Made by a program: the position numbers and the translations under genes | Part shown: piece after piece, positions 19,145 through 27,183 of the stretch | Layout of the letters: each line of letters opens with the position of its first letter | How positions within the stretch are numbered: the stretch's first letter is position 1 | Notes under the pieces: generated by a model | The model's database searches: none | Told to the model about the DNA's origin: nothing | The model's input: only the letters and a program-made list of their open reading frames with translations | NCBI RefSeq assembly: GCF_947500125.1 | Contig: NZ_CANMRA010000003.1 | Span: 62,001 to 126,000 of the forward strand | Origin: an uncultured Kocuria sp. | GTDB taxonomy: Bacteria > Actinomycetota > Actinomycetes > Actinomycetales > Micrococcaceae | Reading direction: 5' to 3' | DNA: 64,000 nt

Positions 19145-19154
19145 GCCGGCCAGT

Positions 19155-20366
19155 CTATCGGGCGGGATCGGGCCGGGCGGGACCGGGCCGGGCGGCGACG
19201 TCGGGGCGGGCCAGCGAGTGGGCGCGGTCCACCGTGGCCTGGCCGAGGACCCGGGTGCCCTGGTAGAGCACGACCGACTGGCCGGGGGCCACGCCGCGCA
19301 TCGGCTCCTCGAGGCGGACCACGAGTTCGGGCACCGGGTCGCCGCCGGGCCCCTCGACGAGCTCGAGGCGGGCCCGGGCGGGGACCGGGTCCCCGTGCGC
19401 CCGGACCTGGGCGAGGACGGGGAACGGGTCCGACGCCGTCCCGGCCGCGGCCCCGGGGCGCAGGAGCGGGCCCGCCTCGGGCACGGGCGCCCCGGCCCAG
19501 GAGGGGCGGATCCCGCGCAGCTCGTCGACGGCCAGCATCGCCTGCGGGCCCACGACGACCTCGTTGGTCCTCGGCCGGATCTCCAGGACGAAGCGCGGCT
19601 TGCCGTCGGGGGCGGGGGTGCCGATCCGCAGGCCCTTGCGCTGGCCCACGGTGAACGCGTTGGCTCCGGGGTGGGTGCCGACCACGTTCCCGTCGACGTC
19701 CTTGATCTCCCCCTCGGTCATCTCGATGCGCTCCGCGAGCCAGCCGCGGGTGTCGCCGTCGGGGATGAAGCAGATGTCGTGGGAGTCGGGCTTGCTCGCC
19801 ACGGACAGCCCGCGGCGGGCCGCCTCGGCGCGCACCTCGGCCTTGGACGGGGTCTCGGCCAGCGGGAGCAGCACGTGCTCGAGCTGCTGGGCCGTGAGCA
19901 CGCCGAGGACGTAGGACTGGTCCTTCGCCCAGTCCGCGGCGCGGTGCAGCTCCCGGCGGCCGTCGGGGTCCTCGACCACCTTGGCGTAGTGGCCGGTGCA
20001 CACCGCGTCGAAGCCCAGGGCGAGGGCCTTCTCGAGCAGGGCGGCGAACTTGATCTTCTCGTTGCAGCGCAGGCACGGGTTGGGGGTGCGCCCGGCCGCG
20101 TACTCCGCCACGAAGTCGTCGACGACGTCGGCCTGGAACCGCTCGGAGAAGTCCCACACGTAGTACGGGATGCCGAGGACGTCGGCGGCGCGCCACGCGT
20201 CCCGGGAGTCCTCGATCGTGCAGCAGCCCCGGGAGCCGGTGCGCAGGGTGCCGGGCGTGCGCGAGAGCGCGAGGTGGACTCCCGTCACGTCGTGGCCGGC
20301 GTCGACGGCGCGGGCCGCCGCCACGGCCGAGTCGACGCCGCCGCTCATGGCTGCCAGTACTCGCAC
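19155..20366 (-). CDS. mnmA: tRNA-specific 2-thiouridylase MnmA
   Basis: A 403-aa enzyme that thiolates U34 of tRNA-Lys, -Glu and -Gln. The ATP pyrophosphatase loop MSGGVDS is at residues 7-13. The catalytic cysteines are Cys98 in NPCLRCN and Cys199 in DSHDICF. A C-terminal beta-barrel with [15 protein letters not shown] follows. The GTG at 20366 gives the family's [10 protein letters not shown] start and has GGAGA upstream. The nearby cysteine desulfurase probably supplies the sulfur. The last 15 residues are a Pro/Ala/Arg repeat encoded by a GC-rich tandem run. Confidence 0.95.
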   Translation of the reverse strand: MRVLAAMSGGVDSAVAAARAVDAGHDVTGVHLALSRTPGTLRTGSRGCCTIEDSRDAWRAADVLGIPYYVWDFSERFQADVVDDFVAEYAAGRTPNPCLRCNEKIKFAALLEKALALGFDAVCTGHYAKVVEDPDGRRELHRAADWAKDQSYVLGVLTAQQLEHVLLPLAETPSKAEVRAEAARRGLSVASKPDSHDICFIPDGDTRGWLAERIEMTEGEIKDVDGNVVGTHPGANAFTVGQRKGLRIGTPAPDGKPRFVLEIRPRTNEVVVGPQAMLAVDELRGIRPSWAGAPVPEAGPLLRPGAAAGTASDPFPVLAQVRAHGDPVPARARLELVEGPGGDPVPELVVRLEEPMRGVAPGQSVVLYQGTRVLGQATVDRAHSLARPDVAARPGPARPDPAR

Positions 20367-20455
20367 GGTGAGATCGTCTCCAGGGGTGAGGGGTCGGGGG
20401 TCGGTGCCGGGGTTCGTGGTCCGTGTCGTCAACGGGGCGCGGCGGGCCGGTATTC

Positions 20456-20497
20456 CCCGGGCCGGCGGGCGTCCCCCGCGCTCCCCGCCGGCCCGGG
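20456..20497 (-). terminator. Intercistronic hairpin between cysteine desulfurase and mnmA
   Basis: A perfect 14-bp inverted repeat (20456-20469 with 20484-20497, 14-base loop) starts two bases after the desulfurase stop on the minus strand. It probably terminates or reduces read-through into mnmA. Confidence 0.6.
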
Positions 20498-20498
20498 C

Positions 20499-21704
20499 TC
20501 AGGCCGGCGCCGCGCCGGAGAGCCCGGCGCGCAGCGCGCGCCGGTGGACCTCCGGCAGGGCGGCGAGGAGGGCGTCGACGTCGGCGGCGGTGCTGGTGCG
20601 GCCCAGGCTGAAGCGCTGCGCGCCGCGCGCGGTGGCCTCGTCCAGGCCCATGGCCAGCAGCACGGAGGACGCGCGGGGCACCCCGGCGTGGCACGCCGAG
20701 CCGGTGGAGGAGGCGATCCCGGCGCCGTCCAGCAGGAACAGCAGCGAGTCCCCCTCGCAGCCGGGGAAGGTGAAGTGGGCGTTCCCGGGCAGCCGGGCAC
20801 CCGCGTGCTCCGGGTCCTCCGGGCCGCGCAGGACGGCGTCGGGCACGATCCGGCGCACGCCCTCCACCAGCCGGTCGCGCAGCCCGGCGAGCCGCTCCGC
20901 CTCGGCCTCCCGCTCCGCGGCGGCCTCCCGCGCCGCCACGCCGAAACCGGCGAGCGCGGCGGCGTCGAGGGTGCCGGAGCGCACCGTGCGCTCCTGGCCG
21001 CCGCCGTGCTGGACGGGCGCCAGCCCCACGGTGCGCCCGGCCACGAGGGCCCCGGCGCCCACGGGACCGCCCAGCTTGTGGGCGGAGACGGCCAGGGTGG
21101 TGAGCCCGGGCAGGTGGGCGTCGACGGGCAGGGAGCCGAAGGCCTGCACGGCGTCGCAGTGGAAGGGGACCCCGAACTCCTCCGCGAGCGCGGCGAGCTC
21201 CGCGACGGGCTGGACGGTGCCCACCTCGTTGTTCGCCCACATGACGGTCAGCAGCGCGGTGGAGCCGGGGTCCCGGGCCAGTTCCGCCCGGACGGCGGCC
21301 GGATCCACCCGGCCGGTCGCGTCGACGGGCAGCCAGACGGGCTCGGCGCCCTCGTGGGCGGCCAGCCACTCCACGGTGTCGGCCACCGCGGCGTGCTCCA
21401 CGGAGGACGCGAGGATGCGCCGGCGGCGGGGGTCCTGCCCGCGCCGGTGCCGGTACAGGCCCTGGACGGCCAGGTTGTCGGCCTCGGTGCCCCCGGAGGT
21501 GAAGACGATCTCGACGGGGTCCGCGCCCAGCGCCGCCGCGACCTCGTCGCGGGCCTGCTCCACGACGGCGCGCGCCGCGCGGCCGGGCCGGTGCAGCGAG
21601 GAGGGGTTGCCGCCGCGCGCGAGCTGCTCGGCGACCGCGGCGAGCGCGGAGGGGCGCAGCGGCGCGGTGGCGGCGTGGTCGAGGTAGACGGGCTCGTGCG
21701 GCAC
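20499..21704 (-). CDS. Cysteine desulfurase, IscS/NifS type
   Basis: A 401-aa PLP enzyme that takes sulfur from cysteine. VYLDHAATAPL is the family start. The PLP-binding Lys210 lies in SAHKLGGPVGAG, and the substrate Cys338 is in SSTGSACHAG. The stretch VMWANNEVGTVQP is also typical. It most likely feeds MnmA and perhaps Fe-S assembly, and corresponds to the Rv3025c position beside trmU/mnmA. The GTG at 21704 is chosen because it starts three residues before the conserved HEPVYLDHA. An upstream ATG would run into the divergent trmL promoter. Confidence 0.92.
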   Translation of the reverse strand: MPHEPVYLDHAATAPLRPSALAAVAEQLARGGNPSSLHRPGRAARAVVEQARDEVAAALGADPVEIVFTSGGTEADNLAVQGLYRHRRGQDPRRRRILASSVEHAAVADTVEWLAAHEGAEPVWLPVDATGRVDPAAVRAELARDPGSTALLTVMWANNEVGTVQPVAELAALAEEFGVPFHCDAVQAFGSLPVDAHLPGLTTLAVSAHKLGGPVGAGALVAGRTVGLAPVQHGGGQERTVRSGTLDAAALAGFGVAAREAAAEREAEAERLAGLRDRLVEGVRRIVPDAVLRGPEDPEHAGARLPGNAHFTFPGCEGDSLLFLLDGAGIASSTGSACHAGVPRASSVLLAMGLDEATARGAQRFSLGRTSTAADVDALLAALPEVHRRALRAGLSGAAPA

Positions 21705-21749
21705 GCCCGCCAGTCTAGGGGCCCGGCCTGGGCGCGCGCCGGGCGTCCG

Positions 21750-21755
21750 TAGACT
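21750..21755 (+). promoter_or_regulatory. -10 box of trmL, apparently leaderless
   Basis: TAGACT ends 7 bases before the trmL ATG at 21763. That spacing puts transcription start on the start codon itself, and no Shine-Dalgarno sequence is present, as in the leaderless mRNAs common in actinobacteria. Confidence 0.6.
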
Positions 21756-21762
21756 GGCGGTC

Positions 21763-22230
21763 ATGCTCCGCATCCTCTTCCACACCCCCGAGATCCCGGG
21801 CAACACCGGCAACGCCATCCGCCTCGCCGCGGTCACCGGGGCCGAGCTGCACCTCGTGGAGCCGCTGGGCTTCGACTTCGGCTCCGCGCACCTGCGCCGG
21901 GCCGGCCTCGACTACCACGACCTCGCGGTGCTGACCGTCCACCCGGACCTGGACGCGGCCTGGGCCGCCCTGGCCCCGGAACGGGTCTGGGCGTTCACCA
22001 CCGACGGCGAGATCTCGCACACGGACGTGGCCTACCGCCCCGGGGACGTGCTGCTGTTCGGACCCGAGTCGGTGGGCCTGCCCGCCGCGGTGAAGGCGGA
22101 CCCGCACGTCACCGCGCGGGTCCGCATCCCCATGCTGCCGGCCCGCCGGTCGCTGAACCTGGCGAACTCGGCGTCCATCGCCGTCTACGAGGCCTGGCGC
22201 CAGCTGGGCTTCGCGGGCGCCGGGAACTGA
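21763..22230 (+). CDS. trmL: tRNA (cytidine(34)-2'-O)-methyltransferase TrmL
   Basis: A 155-aa SPOUT-fold methyltransferase that modifies the wobble nucleotide of leucine tRNAs using S-adenosylmethionine. Motifs are IPGNTGNAIRLAA near the start, LLFGPESVGLP (motif 2) and RSLNLANSASIAVYEAWRQLG forming the C-terminal trefoil knot. Length is normal for TrmL. It is divergent from the cysteine desulfurase gene, so two tRNA wobble-modification functions share this junction. Confidence 0.95.
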   Translation: MLRILFHTPEIPGNTGNAIRLAAVTGAELHLVEPLGFDFGSAHLRRAGLDYHDLAVLTVHPDLDAAWAALAPERVWAFTTDGEISHTDVAYRPGDVLLFGPESVGLPAAVKADPHVTARVRIPMLPARRSLNLANSASIAVYEAWRQLGFAGAGN

Positions 22231-22264
22231 GCGCCCGCGCAGGGACCGGCCGTCCGGCCGCCGG

Positions 22265-23734
22265 CTACTGCTCGTCGGCGTCGCCGACCGTGACCTCCAC
22301 GGTGCGCTCTTCGCCGCCGCGCGAGAACGTCATCGTCCCGGTGCCGCCGGCGGGCAGCTCGCGCACGGCCGCCGTCAGGGAGTTCGCGTCCTGGATGCGG
22401 TGGCCGTTGAACTCCGTGATGACGTCGTCCACCTCCAGCCCGGCGTCGTCGGCCGGCGAGCCGGGCACGACCTGCTGCACCGCGGCGCCGTCGGAGAAGG
22501 CCTGGCTGCGGCCCTCCGCGCCCGGAGCGGCGCTCACGCTCGTGCCGAGGTAGCCGTGCGTGGCCCGGCCGTCGTCGATGATCTCCTCGGCCACCCGCTT
22601 CGCGGTGTCGACCGGGATCGAGAAGCCCACCCCGATGTTGCCGGCCTCCGCGCTGGAGCCGGCCGAGGCGATGGCCACGTTGATCCCGATCACCTCGCCG
22701 TCCGTGTCGATCAGCGGCCCGCCCGAGTTGCCGGGGTTGATGGCGGCGTCGGTCTGGATCACGTTGAGGAACACCGACGGCGAGGAGCCCTGCGAGCGGC
22801 CGCCGGAGCCGCCGTCCTCGTCGGGGAGGTTGAAGAAGAAGTCGTTGCCGTCGCCCTGCTCGCCGCTCTCGCCCTCCGACGGCGCGCTCGGCGCGGCGGA
22901 GGAGGCGACCGTGATGGTGCGGTTGAGGGTGGAGACGATCCCGTCGGTCACCGTGCCCGCGAGGCCCAGCGGCGCGCCGATGGCGATGGCCGTGTCGCCC
23001 ACGTTCACGTCGTCCAGGGAGCCCAGGACCGCCGGGGTCAGCCCCGGGGCGTCGACCTTCAGGACCGCGAGGTCGGACAGCGGGTCGGTGCCGACCACCT
23101 CGGCCGGGAGCACGCGGCCGTCGTCGAGCTGCACCTCGAGGGAGGGACTGCTCGTGGTCCCGTCGAGTGTCACCACGTGCGTGTTGGTGAGGACGTGCCC
23201 CTCGTCGTCGATGATCACCCCGGACCCGGAGCCGTTCTGGCCGCCGCCGGAGGCGGAGATCGTCACCACGGAGGGGGACGCCTTCACGGCCGCCGCGGTG
23301 ACCGCGTTCACCTCGTCCTGGTCGTTGACGATGATCGAGCTGGTCGTGGACCCGCCCGCGGCCGGCGCCGCACCGCCGCCGTCGAGCAGGGCGTCCGTGC
23401 CCACGGCCGCCCCCGCCCCGACCACTGCGGCCAGGACCATGCCCGTCACCAGCGAGCCCCCCGAGAAGCGGCGCCGCTCCCGGCGCGACCCGGCGCCGCT
23501 CCCGGCGCCGTGGCCCCACGGGTGCTGGGCGGCGGGGTCCCCGCCGCCCTGCCACGCGCCCGGGAAGGGGCCCCCGTCCTGCTCGCCGGCTCCGGGGCGC
23601 GGCCCGTAGACGGGGCGCGCGTCCCGCTCGGCGCCGGACGCCCACGGGTCGTGGGCCGGACGGCCGGTGACCGGCGGAAGGGGCTGCGTGAGCTGGGGGT
23701 CGGCACCGGAACGGGGGTCTCGGGGCTCGGACAT
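22265..23734 (-). CDS. Membrane-anchored HtrA/DegP-type serine protease
   Basis: A 489-aa S1C protease with a cytoplasmic Pro/Gly-rich N-terminus (1-90), one membrane helix (about 94-115), a trypsin-like domain and a C-terminal PDZ domain (about 393-485). The catalytic triad is visible: His186 (LTNTHVV), Asp221 (SDLAVL) and Ser337 (NPGNSGGPL). A low-complexity insert (about 280-318) is rich in Ser, Gly and acidic residues. It likely degrades misfolded extracytoplasmic proteins, like mycobacterial PepD. The ATG has AGGAGGAG upstream. The promoter shows a two-repeat operator typical of an OmpR-family regulator. Confidence 0.93.
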   Translation of the reverse strand: MSEPRDPRSGADPQLTQPLPPVTGRPAHDPWASGAERDARPVYGPRPGAGEQDGGPFPGAWQGGGDPAAQHPWGHGAGSGAGSRRERRRFSGGSLVTGMVLAAVVGAGAAVGTDALLDGGGAAPAAGGSTTSSIIVNDQDEVNAVTAAAVKASPSVVTISASGGGQNGSGSGVIIDDEGHVLTNTHVVTLDGTTSSPSLEVQLDDGRVLPAEVVGTDPLSDLAVLKVDAPGLTPAVLGSLDDVNVGDTAIAIGAPLGLAGTVTDGIVSTLNRTITVASSAAPSAPSEGESGEQGDGNDFFFNLPDEDGGSGGRSQGSSPSVFLNVIQTDAAINPGNSGGPLIDTDGEVIGINVAIASAGSSAEAGNIGVGFSIPVDTAKRVAEEIIDDGRATHGYLGTSVSAAPGAEGRSQAFSDGAAVQQVVPGSPADDAGLEVDDVITEFNGHRIQDANSLTAAVRELPAGGTGTMTFSRGGEERTVEVTVGDADEQ

Positions 23735-23811
23735 GGGGGTCTCCTCCTGGAAAGGGACGGGCCCGGCCGGCCCCGGTGCGGGCGGGGGTGGCGCGGGCGG
23801 CTTTGCCCCCA

Positions 23812-23844
23812 AGTATCCACGCCCGCACTGAGACGACGCTGAGA
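23812..23844 (-). promoter_or_regulatory. Promoter and direct-repeat operator of the serine protease
   Basis: On the minus strand TCTCAG occurs twice at an 11-bp period (plus-strand positions 23839-23844 and 23828-23833), followed after 10 bases by a -10-like GATACT (23812-23817). Repeats at one helical turn that replace the -35 box are the usual binding pattern of OmpR/PhoB-type activators. The start codon is about 78 bases downstream. Confidence 0.55.
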
Positions 23845-23981
23845 ACGCTGGTCGCGCCCCGGACGCCGTCCGGACAGCCCCCGAGGGGCTGCCGGGCGCC
23901 CACGGGAGGTCATCAGCCGCCATGTGCTTTCGCCCTGCGCGTAGGCCCGGTGCCGATCACCACGCCGTGGCACCCCCGTCC

Positions 23982-23987
23982 TAGAAT
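23982..23987 (+). promoter_or_regulatory. -10 box of the TPM-domain gene
   Basis: TAGAAT is a near-consensus -10 about 29 bases before the ATG at 24016. An inverted repeat GGTGCC/GGCACC at 23949-23974 lies over the -35 area and could be an operator. Confidence 0.55.
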
Positions 23988-24015
23988 CAGGAGCACCGAC
24001 CACGTGAGGGAGATC

Positions 24016-26070
24016 ATGCACTGGCGCCCCATTGCCCGCAGGACCGTCGCCGGCTGCGGCCTGACGCTCGCCCTGTTCGTCCCCGCCGGAGCCGCTGTCG
24101 CCCAGCCGCCCGTGGACGTGCCCCCTGGCGAGCGGATCGTCGACGAGGCCGGGGTCCTGGACGACCCCTCGGCGCTGGCCTCGGACGTGCGCGAGCTCGC
24201 CACCCAGGAGGGCATCACCCTGACCGCGGTCTTCGTCGACTCCTTCACCGACCCCTCGGACCCCGACGCGTGGCTGCAGGACTTCGCCGAGCTCAACGAC
24301 CTCGGCAGCTCGGACGCGGTGCTGGTCGTCGCCACGGAGGACCGCCAGCAGCGGTTCTCCGCGTACTCGACCGGGCCCCTGAGCACCGAGCAGCAGGAGC
24401 GCATCAGCCGGCAGTACATCACGCCGGCGCTCGCGGCCGACGACTGGGACGGCGCCGTCGAGGGCGCCGTCGAGGGCATCGAGGCGGAGCTCTCCGGCGC
24501 TCCCGCCGGGACCGAGGACAGCTCCGACGGGGGCGGGGCGGGCTTCGGGCTGCTCGGCCTCGGGGCGCTCGGCCTGGGCGGGCTCGCGGTCTACGGCATG
24601 GCCTCCCGCAACAAGAAGCGCCGGCAGCAGCAGTCCGCCCCGCACGGCGGGCCCGGCGGCCAGGACGCCTCGCAGGGCCCCGGTGGTCCCGTGCAGGACG
24701 TCCCGGTGCCGGAGCTGCGCAAGCGGGCCGGGGAGCTGCTCGTGGCCACCGACAACGCCATCCAGCACTCCGAGCAGGAGCTGGCCTTCGCGCAGCTGCA
24801 GTACGGGGACGAGGAGGTCGAGCCGTTCCGCCGCGCCATCCGGGACGCCAAGAAGCACATGCAGGCCTCGTTCGCCCTCCAGCAGCAGCTCGAGGACCAC
24901 ATCCTCGACACCGAGGAGCAGCAGCGGGCCTGGCTCGGCGAGATCATCGCCCGCTCCCAGGACGCCCAGCGCCCCCTCCAGGAGCACCAGGAGGCCTTCA
25001 GCTCGCTGCGCCGGCTGGAGTCCCGCGCCCCGCAGGCCCTCGAGGACGTCCAGCGCCACGCCGAGGCCGTGCGTCCCCGCTTCGCCACGGCCGACGCCCG
25101 GCTGCGGGAGCTGACCGTCCACTACAACGAGACCGCCCTCGCCCCCGTCAAGGACAACATCGAGCAGGCCAGGGACCGGCTCGACTTCGTGGACACCGCC
25201 GTCGAGGAGGCCCGCACGGACCTCGCCGCGGGGCGCACGAGCGACGCCGTGCTGGACATCCGCGCCGCCGAGGAGGGCGTGGGGCAGGCCGGCGGGCTGC
25301 TCGACGCCGTGGAGCACGCGGCCACCGAGCTCGCCCACGCCGAGGAGTCCCTCAAGGACGCGGTGACCATCGCCCAGCGGGACGTCGCCGAGGCGGACGC
25401 CCTCGTCCGGCGCGGCTCCAACCCGGAGCTCGCGGGAGCGGTCGCCGGCGTCGGCGCCGTCCTGCGCACCGTCGAGGAGCAGATGGGCGCGGGCCGGATC
25501 GATCCGCTCGGCCTGAGCCGTCGCCTGGCGGTGGCCAAGGACGAGCTCGACAAGGGGCTCGCGTCGGTGCGCTCCCAGAACGACCGCGACCGTTCCGCGC
25601 GGGAGACCCTCGCCCACACCCTCGTCTCCGCGCAGGCGCAGCTGAGCTCGGCGAGCGAGTACATCTGGGCCCGCCGCGGCGGTGTCGGCCCGGAGGCCCG
25701 CACCCGCCTCGCGGAGGCCGAGCGCTACCTCGAGGCCGCCCAGCGGACCCGGAAGTCGGACCCCTCCGAGGCGCTCACCTGCGCCAACGAGGCCGTCCGT
25801 CTCGCCGGCGAGGCCCAGTACATCGCGCAGCGCGACGTCGACTCCTTCTCCTCCGGCGGCTTCGGCACGCCCATGGGGATGGGCGGCCACCGGGGCCGCT
25901 CCAACAGCGGCATGGGCGGCGCGATGCTCGGCGGCATCCTCCTCGGCTCGATCCTCAACGGCGGCGGCGGCTTCGGCGGCGGTGGCGGTGGCGGCGGCTT
26001 CGGCGGCAGCTTCGGCGGAGGCTTCGGCGGGGGCGGCGGCTTCGGCGGCGGCATCGGGGGCAGCTTCTGA
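24016..26070 (+). CDS. TPM-domain membrane protein with glycine-rich tail
   Basis: A 684-aa secreted/anchored protein. The signal peptide (1-29, ends AVA-QP) leads into a TPM domain (about 38-160; VDEAGVLDD, AVLVVATEDRQQRFSAYSTG). A membrane helix (about 175-198) is followed by a basic stop-transfer sequence. A long helical, coiled-coil-like region rich in Glu/Ala/Arg follows (about 230-610), then a tail made almost only of Gly and Phe (about 640-684). Actinobacterial TPM proteins are commonly paired with PspA-like proteins, as here. The precise function is unknown; envelope maintenance is inferred. Confidence 0.88.
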   Translation: MHWRPIARRTVAGCGLTLALFVPAGAAVAQPPVDVPPGERIVDEAGVLDDPSALASDVRELATQEGITLTAVFVDSFTDPSDPDAWLQDFAELNDLGSSDAVLVVATEDRQQRFSAYSTGPLSTEQQERISRQYITPALAADDWDGAVEGAVEGIEAELSGAPAGTEDSSDGGGAGFGLLGLGALGLGGLAVYGMASRNKKRRQQQSAPHGGPGGQDASQGPGGPVQDVPVPELRKRAGELLVATDNAIQHSEQELAFAQLQYGDEEVEPFRRAIRDAKKHMQASFALQQQLEDHILDTEEQQRAWLGEIIARSQDAQRPLQEHQEAFSSLRRLESRAPQALEDVQRHAEAVRPRFATADARLRELTVHYNETALAPVKDNIEQARDRLDFVDTAVEEARTDLAAGRTSDAVLDIRAAEEGVGQAGGLLDAVEHAATELAHAEESLKDAVTIAQRDVAEADALVRRGSNPELAGAVAGVGAVLRTVEEQMGAGRIDPLGLSRRLAVAKDELDKGLASVRSQNDRDRSARETLAHTLVSAQAQLSSASEYIWARRGGVGPEARTRLAEAERYLEAAQRTRKSDPSEALTCANEAVRLAGEAQYIAQRDVDSFSSGGFGTPMGMGGHRGRSNSGMGGAMLGGILLGSILNGGGGFGGGGGGGGFGGSFGGGFGGGGGFGGGIGGSF

Positions 26071-26126
26071 TCCCGCCCGCCGGGCGCCCGTCCCCCCGGC
26101 GCGGCCCGGCCCACCCATCTGCCCGT

Positions 26127-26171
26127 CCCACGACCCCTGTCCGGCCCACGACCCCGGGAGGCCCTCCCGGG
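26127..26171 (+). promoter_or_regulatory. Direct repeat and hairpin between the TPM gene and pspA
   Basis: CCCACGACCCC occurs at 26127-26137 and 26145-26155, 18 bases apart. The second copy runs into an 8-bp perfect hairpin (26153-26160 with 26164-26171). The hairpin ends 21 bases before the pspA ATG, so it may modulate read-through or translation of pspA. Confidence 0.4.
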
Positions 26172-26192
26172 AAGCACCAGAGAGAAGGAACC

Positions 26193-26936
26193 ATGATCAA
26201 GCAGTCCATCTTCGGCCGCATCGCCCAGCTCGCGAAGGCCAACATCAACGCCATGATCGACGCCGCCGAGGACCCGCAGCTCATGCTGGACCAGATGGTG
26301 CGCGACTACACCGAGAACATCCGCGAGGCCGAGGCCGCCGTCGCGCAGACCATCGGCAGCCTGCGCCTGCTCGAGCAGGACCACGCGGAGGACGTGCGCG
26401 AGTCCCAGGAGTGGGGCAACAAGGCCCTGGCCGCCTCGAACAAGGCCGAGGAGTACCTCGGGGCCGGCAAGGCCTCCGAGGCCCAGAAGTTCGACAACCT
26501 CGCCAAGGTCGCCCTCCAGCGCCAGATCCAGTACGAGACGGAGGCCCGCGGCGCCGAGCCGCAGATCCAGGCCCAGACCGAGGTCGTGGAGAAGCTCAAG
26601 GACGGGCTCAACAAGATGCGGGGCAAGCTCCAGGAGCTGTCCAACAAGCGGGACGAGCTCAACGCCCGGCAGAAGACGGTCCAGGCGCAGTCGCAGGTCC
26701 AGGACGCGCTGAAGGCCTTCGACGTGCTCGACCCGACGAGCGAGGTGTCCCGGTTCGAGGACAAGATCCGGCGCGAGGAGGCCCGCGTCCTCGGCCAGCA
26801 GGAGCTCGCCGCGTCCTCCCTGGACGCGCAGTTCGAGTCCCTCGAGTCCCTCGGCCAGCAGACCGAGATCGAGGCCCGTCTCGCGGCCCTGAAGTCCAGG
26901 AACGCCGAGCGGATCGTCTCCTCCGAAGAGGTCTGA
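26193..26936 (+). CDS. pspA: PspA/IM30 family protein
   Basis: A 247-aa ESCRT-III-like membrane-stress protein that is almost entirely alpha-helical. The N-terminal amphipathic helix (MIKQSIFGRIAQLAKANIN) would insert into stressed membranes. The next helices form the coiled hairpin (LMLDQMVRDYTENIREAEAAV ... ERIVSSEEV at the end). Length is normal for PspA. It lies 122 bases after the TPM-domain gene, suggesting joint expression in an envelope-stress response. AAGGAA precedes the ATG, and a strong terminator follows. Confidence 0.92.
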   Translation: MIKQSIFGRIAQLAKANINAMIDAAEDPQLMLDQMVRDYTENIREAEAAVAQTIGSLRLLEQDHAEDVRESQEWGNKALAASNKAEEYLGAGKASEAQKFDNLAKVALQRQIQYETEARGAEPQIQAQTEVVEKLKDGLNKMRGKLQELSNKRDELNARQKTVQAQSQVQDALKAFDVLDPTSEVSRFEDKIRREEARVLGQQELAASSLDAQFESLESLGQQTEIEARLAALKSRNAERIVSSEEV

Positions 26937-26959
26937 GGCGAGCCCCTCGCCGGGAACGG

Positions 26960-26995
26960 GAAGAGGCCCCACGGCCGCGGCCGTGGGGCCTCTTC
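26960..26995. terminator. Perfect 36-bp palindrome after pspA
   Basis: The sequence from 26960 to 26995 equals its own reverse complement (18-base arms starting GAAGAGGCCCC, no spacer). It is the evident terminator of pspA and may also work on the other strand. Confidence 0.8.
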
Positions 26996-27022
26996 GCTGC
27001 CCGGGAGAACCCCGGGCACGAC

Positions 27023-27057
27023 GAAGGCCCCCGGACCGTGGTGGTCCGGGGGCCTTC
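27023..27057. terminator. Terminator downstream of the initiator tRNA gene
   Basis: A 15-bp perfect stem (GAAGGCCCCCGGACC at 27023-27037 with 27043-27057) closes a 5-base loop GTGGT. It lies 7 bases beyond the 3' end of the minus-strand tRNA and back-to-back with the pspA terminator. Confidence 0.75.
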
Positions 27058-27063
27058 TGGAAG

Positions 27064-27137
27064 TTGCGGGGGCAAGATTTGAACTTGCGACCTCTGGGTT
27101 ATGAGCCCAGCGAGCTACCGAACTGCTCCACCCCGCG
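27064..27137 (-). tRNA. Initiator tRNA-fMet (CAU)
   Basis: A complete 74-nt cloverleaf with anticodon CAU in the loop CTCATAA. The initiator marks are present: C1 faces A72 unpaired in the acceptor stem, and three consecutive G-C pairs (GGG/CCC) close the anticodon stem. The T arm reads GTTCAAAT in its loop. CCA is not encoded; CTT follows A73. It lies 47 bases after the UPF0182 stop on the same strand. Confidence 0.95.
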
Positions 27138-27183
27138 GCGACATGTATGACTATACGTGCCGCGGGGTGGACCCGCAAATCGG

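Noticed and set aside
17574-21752. A 1392-codon plus-strand frame opposite mtrA, the metE-like gene, mnmA and the desulfurase
   Set aside because: It is a GC-skew shadow of well-identified minus-strand genes and contains no recognisable domain.
25940-26070. The GGC/TTC-rich run at the end of the TPM gene as an inserted repeat
   Set aside because: It encodes the Gly/Phe tail in frame up to the stop codon, and such tails are common in this protein family.
27064-27137. Elongator tRNA-Met
   Set aside because: The C1-A72 mismatch and three G-C pairs in the anticodon stem identify the initiator tRNA.
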